Assembly (NCBI GenBank): GCA_021796535.1
Contig: JAKABW010000002.1
Coordinates: 1-64,000 of the forward strand
Direction: 5' to 3'
Origin: Actinomycetes bacterium
GTDB lineage: Bacteria; Actinomycetota; Acidimicrobiia; Acidimicrobiales; Bog-793
DNA length: 64,000 nt
Shown here: positions 1 to 7,888 of the stretch, one piece after another
Layout of the letters: each line of letters opens with the position of its first letter
How positions within the stretch are numbered: position 1 is the stretch's first letter
Notes under the pieces: model-generated
The model's database searches: none
Told to the model about the DNA's origin: nothing
The model's input: only the letters and a program-made list of their open reading frames with translations
Translations under genes and position numbers: made by a program

Positions 1-2307
1 GTGGCGGGAGAGGACGGGAAAAAAAGAAAGCAAGGCAAAAATAATTGCTGCAAGAACGGCAAGCAAGATGCCTTCTTTTAGTCCGCTCGGATCATAAACC
101 AAAGACAAGGTATAGCGTCCGGCGGGTATTACGGCCGACATATTGATTTTGTCTTCAGGGAAGAGGGGGATTGTGTGACCTCCTCCGGAAAGCCGCCATC
201 CCGGTTCATCGGCGACATGGAAAATCATTGTTTCTGATTTTTTGACCGAAACTCTGATCAAAAAAGTTCCGTTTGTTGGGTAAGAAGCCGAGAGAATTTT
301 TCCTTGATTGGGTTGCCGCAGCACAAATTGGGAGGAATCCGGCACACGGTAAAGTCCTTGGCCGTTCAAAGAAGTTACTTTTATTGTTCCCGGAGGCTGC
401 GGGAGACCGGGCATGGTCAGGATGTAGCCGATGCCGTAGCGTCGTGCCAATGCCGCGGAATTGACGTCAGGTTCAAAGACCCCGGGACCCCCGTTTGGTT
501 TCGCGGCGGGGCCGGGCCATGAGGAATAGTAAGCGGACGGGAGCAGGGGATCGTGAACGGCGAACATTCTGATTCCGTATCCTATGTTTGATTCCGGATA
601 AAATCCGACTCTGGCGCTTCTCTGCATTTCCGTCGGATTTCCGGTGTCCAGGCCGACCAGTCGGTTTTTGACTATTTTTTCCAGAGTCAGCTGGGCGGAG
701 GTGGCTGGGTAAAAAGCTTTTGAATATGTGGGTATCCCCACTCCGGCCGTAAAAAGCTCGGCGGCCTGACCTGCCGCCAGACAGAGCAGGACTATTTTCA
801 TGAGGAGGTCCGGGCTTGCTTTTTTGAGATTTCCTTTTATTAAAATAAAGCCGGCCGCAAGTGTCGCGACGCAAAGAGCCACCGGCCATATCATGCTGTC
901 GAACCTGGCTGTCGCCAAATTTCCGGTCAAGTGAGCGTTGAGTGAATCTATCGTCAGATAGAGCACGGCAACGGTAACGGCAACGACGGCCAACAAAACG
1001 GGGAGGATATTTTTTTTGTCGCTTTTCTTGTATAATGCCTCAAATCCGTATCCCGACAGCACGGCAACAATGAAAGCGGTGGTAGTCCGTTCCCTGGAAA
1101 GCCTGGTGAGTCTCAAAATCGATAAGTGATTGAGCACTTCCTGCAGAGAAGGAAGTTTATGGGGTTGAAAACTGATGGCCAATGTCCACAACAGACAAAC
1201 CGACAGGGCAAAAACCATCGGTTTTTTCCAAAGTCTGAATATCGCCGCAAGCGCAAAAAAGATGGCAATGAGGCCGACGTAGGCTACTGTTTCATAGTAG
1301 TTCCATTTTGACAGGGCAAAAGCCGTCGTATTGCCCACGGGCATGCCGTAATATCCCTGAGCTATAAAAAGAGATACGGTGCGCAAAGGCAGACCGACAA
1401 AACCCTGTTCGCTGCGTCTGTGACCGTTGGCAATTATCCGGAGTCCCGTGAGCAGGAGAGGCGAAGACAGCATTGCACCCAAGCCGAGTCCGACAAACGT
1501 CTTTGTCACGGCCAGCCATCTGATGCTTCTGAGGTTTCTTGCGCCGATAAAAAGAAAGACGATTGCGGCCGGAAGCAAACCGAGTGCAATCAGGATATTT
1601 GATTCCGGGAACCCGCCGTAAACGGAGAAGGCAATCGAAAGAGCCAATCCCATTACGTATGAATTGCGTTTCGGAAAATTGTAAATCAGCACTATGAATG
1701 CCGCTATCCAGCCCAGAAGACAGTAAACGTCGCTGAGCGGCCATGTGAGCCAGTTGATAAAAGGACCTGATGCCATATAGGTGATCCCGGCGAACAGACT
1801 GGGGATCTCCGACAATGAAAGAGCGCGGCACAGCAGATAAACGCCGGTGCCGGCCAGTATTACTTTTACCATGACGGCGACCAAAAAAGCCATTCTCAAC
1901 GGGAAAAGATAGCTGATGAGATCCGGCAGGCTCAATACCGACGATTCGAAGTTGGCGAATTCCGGCATTCCCGTGCCGGAGTAATTGTTCCAAAGGGGAA
2001 ATTGACCGGCGTGGATGGCTTTGTAATCCAAACTGTTCCAAGAGATCATCTGACTGACGGCATCCGAGTCATGATAACTGTGGATGGAAGGGTAAAGTCC
2101 CTGACCAAGAGAGCTGAGATGACTTACTATGTCAAAACCGCCGAAACTTATTCCGTCAACCAGGGCCGGAGAAAAAAACAATCCGGTAAAAAGAAATATG
2201 ACAATAACGGAAAAAATATCTTTGCGGTTGCGTTTTGCAAACAACATAAGACGGACCCATAGTCCGAAGACAGGATTACTGTGCGGAGTGTCTGGTGTTC
2301 TTGTCAT
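1..2307 (-). CDS. YfhO-family polytopic membrane protein, C-terminus beyond window
   Basis: The minus-strand frame is open from an ATG at 2307 to the window edge (769 codons, no stop), so the gene is truncated by the window. The N-terminus reads MTRTPDTPHSNPVFG, followed at about residue 33 by a strongly hydrophobic helix and then an extracytoplasmic stretch with FPLWNNYSGTGMP, typical of YfhO/GT-C-like membrane proteins. The last visible part has AGRYTLSLVYDPSGLKEG followed by a membrane helix, the same ending as the intact paralogue at 7889-10930. YfhO proteins are linked to glycosylation of teichoic acids or other envelope polymers; that role is inferred from the family. A second ATG lies at 2247, but 2307 keeps an uninterrupted frame. 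No good ribosome binding site is seen. Confidence 0.8.
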   Translation of the reverse strand, partial: MTRTPDTPHSNPVFGLWVRLMLFAKRNRKDIFSVIVIFLFTGLFFSPALVDGISFGGFDIVSHLSSLGQGLYPSIHSYHDSDAVSQMISWNSLDYKAIHAGQFPLWNNYSGTGMPEFANFESSVLSLPDLISYLFPLRMAFLVAVMVKVILAGTGVYLLCRALSLSEIPSLFAGITYMASGPFINWLTWPLSDVYCLLGWIAAFIVLIYNFPKRNSYVMGLALSIAFSVYGGFPESNILIALGLLPAAIVFLFIGARNLRSIRWLAVTKTFVGLGLGAMLSSPLLLTGLRIIANGHRRSEQGFVGLPLRTVSLFIAQGYYGMPVGNTTAFALSKWNYYETVAYVGLIAIFFALAAIFRLWKKPMVFALSVCLLWTLAISFQPHKLPSLQEVLNHLSILRLTRLSRERTTTAFIVAVLSGYGFEALYKKSDKKNILPVLLAVVAVTVAVLYLTIDSLNAHLTGNLATARFDSMIWPVALCVATLAAGFILIKGNLKKASPDLLMKIVLLCLAAGQAAELFTAGVGIPTYSKAFYPATSAQLTLEKIVKNRLVGLDTGNPTEMQRSARVGFYPESNIGYGIRMFAVHDPLLPSAYYSSWPGPAAKPNGGPGVFEPDVNSAALARRYGIGYILTMPGLPQPPGTIKVTSLNGQGLYRVPDSSQFVLRQPNQGKILSASYPTNGTFLIRVSVKKSETMIFHVADEPGWRLSGGGHTIPLFPEDKINMSAVIPAGRYTLSLVYDPSGLKEGILLAVLAAIIFALLSFFPVLSRH

Positions 2308-2475
2308 AGTCTTGTATGCTTGTAGGCGATTCTAGACTATCGTTCAAGCCCGCGGACCGGAAAACGCAATTAGTTTTGGTCTTTGTATTCGGGAGCTATT
2401 ATGATAGTCGGAGTATTTTTAAACATTTTCCGTGCGTGAAAACGTATTTTTATTGGGCACCAATTTGGACGAATT

Positions 2476-3693
2476 GTGGATATATCAAAACAGGAAAGAC
2501 TGCTCTGCTCGACGTGGGCGAAAGGCGTCGGCTTGTCTGCCGCCGGAACCGCCGGTTCCTACGAAGGATTTTTAGTTCTTGAGTGGCCGTTGCCGTGGCC
2601 GCGGGACGCAAGCGAAATACCTCCCCTCTCCGAAGTGACCGCCTCGGCCAAAAAGCTGAATATCAGAGTGCAATTGATTACGGAGGGCGACCGTTCCGGA
2701 CAAGGCAACCGACTTATGAGGTTGGCCTGCTACCACGGCTTGATAAATTTCCCTACTTTGGGCACGGCCGACGGCGCCATGCGGGATGTCGGGACTCCTT
2801 TTTATTCCGGCTTCGGTCTCATCGAAGCCGCCGCGCCGAAAGAAGGGGTACCGGAGACGGCTTTCCGGATCCTTTCTCTTATAGAGACACTGAAAGAAAA
2901 AAAAGCAGGTTTCTCCCAGGATCCGCCCGGGGTCGGCACAGGCCGGGGCTTTTTATTATCCGGACGGGATGAGGAAAGCCTCAAAACCGCTCTCAGTCTT
3001 TCCTCCGTCGACGGAGGGATGCGCTCCCGGCCGTCTCTTGACGAGGATGTGGCCCTCCGGCCTTATGAGGGTACCTCGGTGCGGGAGGTCCTGCTCTGTA
3101 CGCACGGGAAAAGAGACAGGTGCTGCGGCTCGCTGGGAATCAACTTATACGGAGAACTCTCCGGAGGGGATTTATTCGGCGGTGAAACCGGACGCAGATT
3201 GTATCGGACCAGTCATACGGCAGGGCACAGGTTTGCTCCCACGGCGGTTTTCCTGCCGCAGGGAAGTCTTTGGGCATTTCTGGACGGGAGGACAATGGGC
3301 CTGATCCTGTCGGAACACCCGGATTGTTCGGCATTAAAGCCTTACTTCAGGGGAAGCGTCGGGCTCAAAAAGAGCGAATTTCAGGTTGTGGAAGCAGAGC
3401 TTTTTGCCGAGTGGAGCAATTTGTTTCCCGGTCAAACCGGCTGGGATTTTCTGCATTCGCCGCGCCGGGCAAGCCTGGCGGGGGATACTGTGACGTTTGA
3501 GGTGATTTCGCCTCTGACGGGCAGTGTACAAATTTCTGCCGAAATAAAAGAAAGCAGGAAAGTTCCGGCTTGGGACTGCGGACAGATTCCCGGCGAAGAG
3601 ATGAGCGGGGGGAACGCAAAAGAAGCTTACACAGAGTACACGGTGACCGCTTTGGAGACCGGCGTAATTCAGAGTTCGGGCATCAGGGAATAG
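2476..3693 (+). CDS. Sucrase/ferredoxin-like family protein
   Basis: A 405-residue soluble protein of the Suc_Fer-like family, which has a thioredoxin-like ferredoxin fold and no settled function. Diagnostic blocks are an N-terminal CSTWAKGVGLSAAGTA with WPLPWPRDA, then LLCTHGKRDRCCG at about residue 206 and SHTAGHRFAPTA at about 246; the cysteine and histidine residues of these two blocks are the likely 2Fe-2S ligands in the family. A GTG start at 2476 is the only start near the family N-terminus; no clear Shine-Dalgarno site precedes it. It diverges from the YfhO-like gene and its TAG stop overlaps the GTG start of the next gene by one base, so the two are probably translated together. Confidence 0.85.
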   Translation: MDISKQERLLCSTWAKGVGLSAAGTAGSYEGFLVLEWPLPWPRDASEIPPLSEVTASAKKLNIRVQLITEGDRSGQGNRLMRLACYHGLINFPTLGTADGAMRDVGTPFYSGFGLIEAAAPKEGVPETAFRILSLIETLKEKKAGFSQDPPGVGTGRGFLLSGRDEESLKTALSLSSVDGGMRSRPSLDEDVALRPYEGTSVREVLLCTHGKRDRCCGSLGINLYGELSGGDLFGGETGRRLYRTSHTAGHRFAPTAVFLPQGSLWAFLDGRTMGLILSEHPDCSALKPYFRGSVGLKKSEFQVVEAELFAEWSNLFPGQTGWDFLHSPRRASLAGDTVTFEVISPLTGSVQISAEIKESRKVPAWDCGQIPGEEMSGGNAKEAYTEYTVTALETGVIQSSGIRE

Positions 3694-4274
3694 TGTTTGC
3701 TTTAATAGCGGTTGCCGTTTCTCTGGGGATCGGAAACTTTGTTGCCGCGGTATCGATGAGCCTCAACGGGGTCGACAACAAACTCCGTCTCAAAGTGGGT
3801 CTCGTGTTCGGCATTTTTGAAGGCGTCATGCCGGCGATAGGCCTTTTTTTGGGGCACACATCATCTCATGCATTGGGTTCTCTTGCCACACCCCTGGGCG
3901 GCGGACTGCTGGCCGCCGTGGGTGCGTTCAATTTGGCAAAGGAATACAGAAAGCGCAAATCCGCGGATCGGGGAGCAGAAGACCAAAATGGCGCAAAGGA
4001 ATTCGGCGGCAACAAGTCACAAAAGCTCGGCAAGCTTATTTTTACGGGAGCCGTTTTGGCTCTGGACAACTTGGTTGTCGGTTTTGCGTTAGGTTCATAT
4101 AACGTATCGATTTGGCTGGCCGTCGTCCTCATAGGTTCCGTAAGCGCGGCCATGTCGCTTTTGGGTCTGGAGACGGGGAGGGTGATGGGGAAAAAACTCG
4201 GCAGTTACGGCGAATTGCTGAGCTGCATCGTTCTTATCGCGGTCGGGATTCTGATAGGAACGGGCTATCTTTAA
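3693..4274 (+). CDS. MntP-like (DUF204) membrane transporter
   Basis: A 193-residue protein of about six membrane segments, the size of the MntP manganese exporter family. The two internal repeats each begin with a short polar motif inside a helix: GIGNFVAAVSMSLNG near the N-terminus and GAVLALDNLVVGFALG near residue 115. In typical MntP proteins both repeats carry a membrane aspartate; here the first repeat has asparagine, so metal specificity is uncertain. The GTG at 3693 overlaps the preceding TAG stop (TAGTG), which decides the start and implies coupled translation with the sucrase/ferredoxin-like gene. The region around residue 85-105 is a charged cytoplasmic loop. It converges on the thioredoxin-like gene with a 12-base gap. 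Confidence 0.7.
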   Translation: MFALIAVAVSLGIGNFVAAVSMSLNGVDNKLRLKVGLVFGIFEGVMPAIGLFLGHTSSHALGSLATPLGGGLLAAVGAFNLAKEYRKRKSADRGAEDQNGAKEFGGNKSQKLGKLIFTGAVLALDNLVVGFALGSYNVSIWLAVVLIGSVSAAMSLLGLETGRVMGKKLGSYGELLSCIVLIAVGILIGTGYL

Positions 4275-4286
4275 TCTCTGCCGGTC

Positions 4287-4871
4287 TTATGAACGGAGCA
4301 GTCCCTTTACCCGAGAAGACAGCGCAGTGAAATTTTCTTCTCCCAAAACGTCTGCATAGATATGTCCCGTCTTATCTATAAAAAAAGTAGCAGGAAGTCC
4401 GTTACCCAAGCCCCAGGCGTTTGTTATTTTTGTTGAAAAATTGTCAATCCCGATGGGGTAGGAAATTCCGGCTTGTTTCAGGTATTTTTTTGCCAAAGCG
4501 CCGTTCGGGTCGTCGGTGTCGATGCCGATGAACAGAACGCGTTTGCGGTATAGGGCGCTCGTTTTGGCAAAAGCCCGGAGTTCCGCCACGCAGAGAGGAC
4601 ACCACGAGGCAAAAAAATTGACGACAATGGGTCTGTTGTGTGCCAGGCTTTTGATATTCAGGATTTTGGCCGGATCCATCCCGGGAATTCCCAGAGAGAC
4701 CGGGGCTTTGGCCGATATCTTTAGGTAAGAAGCGGGCGGAAGGACCGGAGAGCCTTTTCCTGTATTGGCGTTGCTGAAAGAGATCTCACTCATAACGGCA
4801 AAGATCAGTACCGCTGCCGACAACAGCGATAAAAGAAAGTACAGGCGGCTTTTTGTCGCAAAACGAGCCAT
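4287..4871 (-). CDS. TlpA/ResA-like membrane-anchored thioredoxin
   Basis: A 194-residue protein with an N-terminal signal anchor (about residues 9-28) followed by a redoxin domain. The active site is FFASWCPLCVAELRAF at about residue 86, a CxxC thiol pair in the position used by TlpA, ResA and CcmG. The conserved cis-proline context is present as GLPATFFIDKTG at about 157. It is expected to act outside the membrane as a thiol reductase or disulfide exchanger for cytochrome or envelope protein maturation; the partner cannot be read from this window, as no cytochrome genes are adjacent. It follows transketolase on the same strand after 57 bases. Confidence 0.88.
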   Translation of the reverse strand: MARFATKSRLYFLLSLLSAAVLIFAVMSEISFSNANTGKGSPVLPPASYLKISAKAPVSLGIPGMDPAKILNIKSLAHNRPIVVNFFASWCPLCVAELRAFAKTSALYRKRVLFIGIDTDDPNGALAKKYLKQAGISYPIGIDNFSTKITNAWGLGNGLPATFFIDKTGHIYADVLGEENFTALSSRVKGLLRS

Positions 4872-4928
4872 AAAGATCGCTTTTACCCGGTTGCCATAAA
4901 ATTTACCGATGTCGTGACCAATCCGGCC

Positions 4929-6779
4929 TTACAGGAGTGACTTTGCCGCTTCGGCTATGTCGTCTGCGGATATGTGGGCATGGTGCAAAAGTTCTTCGGT
5001 TGTGCCCGAACACGACAGACCGCTGACGGCGAGATGGCGTATCTTCAAGTCAATGCCTTTCCCGGCCAGGGCAACCGTTACCGCTTCTCCTATGCCGCCC
5101 TGCGGGTAGTGATCCTCGGCAATTACCACTCTGCCATCCGTTGCCCTGACTGATTCCAGAAGAGTGTTTTCGTCTAAGGGCTTGATACTGTATAGGTCAA
5201 TTACTCTCGCGGCAATGTTGTCGCCGGCCAAAATATTGGCTGCCCTGAGACTTTCATGAAGAGTAATCCCGGCCCCCACAAGGGTTATCCGGTCCTCGTC
5301 TGACTTTCTTACAATTTTTGACCCGCCTATGCTGAAGACTTCGCCGTTGTCGTAAAGGACGGGATAGGCGCCTCTGGTGGTTCTGATATAGGAAATACCG
5401 TTCAAATCGGCCATTTTAACAGTGAGGGATGCGGCAGATACTGCGTCACTCGGGTATAGGACGGTGGAGCCGTGTATGGCTCTTATCGATGCCAGATCTT
5501 CCAAAGCCATCTGCGAAGGCCCGTCCGCTCCTATCTCGACGCCGCAGTGAGATCCGCTGAGGCGCAAAGGAACCTCAGATATTCCCAGCATTCTGACAAA
5601 ATCGTAGGCTCTGGATAAGAATGCCGCAAAAGTGGCGGCAAAAGCTTTGTAGCCTCGCGTCGCCGCACCGCCGGCGGCTGCCACCATCAGCTGCTCCGCA
5701 ATAAAGGCTTCAAAGTATCTTTCCGGTGCTACTTTTCCGAATGCGTCGGCATGGGTGGAGTTTCCCACCTCGGCGTCAAAAACCACCACATCCGCCACGG
5801 CGGCAAGTGCGGCGAGTCCGTCACCGAAAGCTTTTCTGGTGGCCACCGGCGTTCCCTTTTCGTACTGAGGCAATACGACGGTCGTCTTTTCGTGGCTTAT
5901 GCCGGATTGTGCGGGAGAAGGCTTTTTGGTATCCACCGGGATTTTCGTTGCGGGGGGGTTGATGTGCGCTATGGCTTTTTCGGCCATCTCCTTGGGGAGA
6001 GCGGTACCGTGCCAGCCGTTCTTGTCTTCGATCTCGGGGACGCCTTTTCCTTTGACCGTTTTCGCCAGAAGCACGGTGGGTTGCGACTGTGTTCCGAGGG
6101 CAGCCAGAAAGGCATCGTCTATTGCATTAAAGTCGTGCCCATCCAGGATGATGCCTTTGCAGCCGAAGGCCTCCACGCGCTTTTTGTAAGTTTCCAGGTC
6201 CCATTCCAGTTCCGTGGGACCGCGCTGGCCCAGTCTGTTGACGTCGACTATAACCGTAAGGTTGTCGAGATTGTAAAAGGACGCTTTGTCGAGGGCTTCC
6301 CAGACCGATCCTTCGGCAAATTCGGAGTCTCCGCACAGGGAATATACCCTGTAGTCCAATTTATCCAGGTATTTTCCGGCAATTGCCATGCCGACACATG
6401 CGGCTATTCCCAAGCCGAGTGAGCCGGTTGCCAAATCCACCCAGGGCAGCTGGGGGGTCGGGTGTCCCTGCAGGCGGGAACCAAAGCGCCTGTAGTCGTT
6501 GATAAGCTCGTCTTCGGTAACCGTTCCGACGGCCCGGTAGATGCTGTAAAGCAAAGGAGAAGCGTGACCCTTAGAGAACACCAAGTGGTCATTGCTGTCA
6601 AGTTTGGGGTTTTCCCAATCGTATTTGAGATAACGCGTGATCAAAACCGACATCAGATCGGTGGCCGAGAGAGAAGAGGTAGGGTGCCCAGAACCGGCTG
6701 CCGTGCTGCAGCGGATGATATCGGCTCTGATTTGTCTGGACAGTAAATCTAAATTCTCCAGTTCGGTGGTATTGAGCAT
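4929..6779 (-). CDS. tkt: Transketolase
   Basis: A 616-residue thiamine diphosphate enzyme of the pentose phosphate pathway that moves two-carbon ketol units between sugar phosphates. The N-terminal cofactor domain has GSGHPTSSLSATDLMS at residues 29-44, the diphosphate-binding motif GDSEFAEGSVWEAL at 150-163, and NRLGQRGPTE soon after. The middle domain starts near residue 315 with the conserved acid in VVVFDAEVGNS, and RLSGSHCGVEIGADGPSQ is the donor-binding region. Length and motifs match the short, animal-like transketolase type (about 620 residues) rather than the 660-residue E. coli type. The second motif residue is GDS where many members have GDG. The gene stands alone, with a TetR gene upstream ended by its own terminator. 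Confidence 0.95.
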   Translation of the reverse strand: MLNTTELENLDLLSRQIRADIIRCSTAAGSGHPTSSLSATDLMSVLITRYLKYDWENPKLDSNDHLVFSKGHASPLLYSIYRAVGTVTEDELINDYRRFGSRLQGHPTPQLPWVDLATGSLGLGIAACVGMAIAGKYLDKLDYRVYSLCGDSEFAEGSVWEALDKASFYNLDNLTVIVDVNRLGQRGPTELEWDLETYKKRVEAFGCKGIILDGHDFNAIDDAFLAALGTQSQPTVLLAKTVKGKGVPEIEDKNGWHGTALPKEMAEKAIAHINPPATKIPVDTKKPSPAQSGISHEKTTVVLPQYEKGTPVATRKAFGDGLAALAAVADVVVFDAEVGNSTHADAFGKVAPERYFEAFIAEQLMVAAAGGAATRGYKAFAATFAAFLSRAYDFVRMLGISEVPLRLSGSHCGVEIGADGPSQMALEDLASIRAIHGSTVLYPSDAVSAASLTVKMADLNGISYIRTTRGAYPVLYDNGEVFSIGGSKIVRKSDEDRITLVGAGITLHESLRAANILAGDNIAARVIDLYSIKPLDENTLLESVRATDGRVVIAEDHYPQGGIGEAVTVALAGKGIDLKIRHLAVSGLSCSGTTEELLHHAHISADDIAEAAKSLL

Positions 6780-6942
6780 AATATGTTTCTTTCTGTTTGT
6801 ATCCTACACAATAAAACTATACCTATGCGCCGGCGCGATTCCGGCGACAACGATATTTATTTAATGCCACGACAATTTTTTAAGAAGCGGCTTTGTCGCA
6901 GAGTATTTGTGACCCGTCACTCCGGGATGAGATTGTGCCGGA

Positions 6943-6980
6943 AATAGAAAAAGAGGCGGGTTTCCGCCTCTTTTTCTATT
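6943..6980 (-). terminator. Intrinsic terminator of the TetR gene
   Basis: A perfect 17-bp inverted repeat (AATAGAAAAAGAGGCGG and its complement) around a 4-base loop. Its A/T outer arms give a T-rich tail on either strand, so it could work both ways; it lies just downstream of the minus-strand TetR gene and upstream of tkt. Confidence 0.9.
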
Positions 6981-6997
6981 AAAGCACTAAAAGGAAA

Positions 6998-7648
6998 CTA
7001 CTTTTTGGAACGCTTTGTTTTCGTTCCCGCCCCGCCCAGGGGGGTCAAAAGGTGCATTATCCCCACGGCAAGTATTTTTTCTGCCACTTGCGGACTTCTG
7101 GAAAGGTTGACGCGGAGAAAGTTCCAGGCTTGCCAGGAGGTTATCTGATCGAGCGAATCGGTGACTGTTTTTTCGTCTTCCGAATTTTTTAGCTCGTCGG
7201 CGAAAACGCTCATAACGTGGTCCCGTCTGGCCAGGCGCGTTTGCTTGAGTCCTATTGCCAGTTCGGCTGAGTTTTGCTCGTCAAACAGGATTGCTCTGCG
7301 GATCGGAGTTATAATTTCAAAGAACTTGCGAAGTTGTTTGGCAACGACTTTGGCTTTTTCTTCAATGGGTAGGCTGGAATCTACCTTACCCAGAAGAGTC
7401 AGATTTCTCCTTATTTGCAAGTCGTGAGCCATATGCCTTAGGGCTTCCACATCTTCAAAGTGATGGTATACGGTCCTCAGGGCAACTTCTGCGTGTGACG
7501 CAACAGCCTGTGCGGTTGGTCGCAATTCCCCTTCTTCCACCAGTACAAGCAGAGAGTCCAAGATCTTCAGTCTTGTCCGTTCTCCTCTGGCGCGCCTTCC
7601 GTCAAGCGGAAGATCATCATAGTTGTCTTCATCTTCGTAATTGGTCAC
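6998..7648 (-). CDS. TetR-family transcriptional regulator
   Basis: A 216-residue protein with an acidic N-terminal tail (residues 1-15) and a TetR DNA-binding domain at about 22-70; the recognition helix region reads VASHAEVALRTVYHHFEDVE. The C-terminal ligand or dimerisation half has no recognisable signature and ends in a Lys-rich tail. The start is GTG at 7648 with AGGA eight bases upstream. Several palindromes lie within 80 bases upstream (7692-7708 and 7716-7729) and are candidates for autoregulation. Targets are unknown; the flanking YfhO and transketolase genes are possible but unproven. It ends at a strong terminator. Confidence 0.88.
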   Translation of the reverse strand: MTNYEDEDNYDDLPLDGRRARGERTRLKILDSLLVLVEEGELRPTAQAVASHAEVALRTVYHHFEDVEALRHMAHDLQIRRNLTLLGKVDSSLPIEEKAKVVAKQLRKFFEIITPIRRAILFDEQNSAELAIGLKQTRLARRDHVMSVFADELKNSEDEKTVTDSLDQITSWQAWNFLRVNLSRSPQVAEKILAVGIMHLLTPLGGAGTKTKRSKK

Positions 7649-7691
7649 AAAAATATCCTATCATCTCTTGCAAGAAAAACAGCGTCACAAA

Positions 7692-7729
7692 GATAATATT
7701 TTATTATCAATTTCTTATGATGCATCATA
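7692..7729. promoter_or_regulatory. Two palindromes upstream of the TetR gene (candidate operators)
   Basis: GATAATA-TTT-TATTATC at 7692-7708 is a perfect inverted repeat with 7-base arms. TATGATGCATCATA at 7716-7729 is a perfect 14-base palindrome. Both sit 44-81 bases upstream of the TetR start, where a TetR autoregulatory operator would be expected. Binding is inference. Confidence 0.45.
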
Positions 7730-7842
7730 GATTACCAATATTAATACACTGATTGATAATAAATAAACCCTTCTAACTGGGATTTTGTTTGTATAGCGTG
7801 TATGTCAGCTTATTTTGAAAACTCGATGCCACAAATCAATGA

Positions 7843-7883
7843 GTATTTATAAATACATATGCGTATTATGTATTTATAAATAT
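7843..7883. repeat. Pair of palindromic AT-rich repeats
   Basis: GTATTTATAAATAC at 7843-7856 is a perfect palindrome, and a near copy ending in T (GTATTTATAAATAT) lies at 7870-7883, 27 bases on. They sit directly after the stop of the YfhO-like gene and about 200 bases upstream of the TetR start. They may be protein-binding sites or an AT-rich hairpin; no T-run terminator is visible. Confidence 0.5.
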
Positions 7884-7888
7884 CACTT

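Noticed and set aside
1292..2041. 249-codon minus-strand frame within the left YfhO-like gene
   Set aside because: It lies in another reading phase of the continuous YfhO frame (2307 to 1), which has clear family motifs. The shorter frame has no recognisable product.
5751..6422. 223-codon plus-strand frame inside transketolase
   Set aside because: It is antisense to highly conserved transketolase sequence and has no motif or ribosome site.
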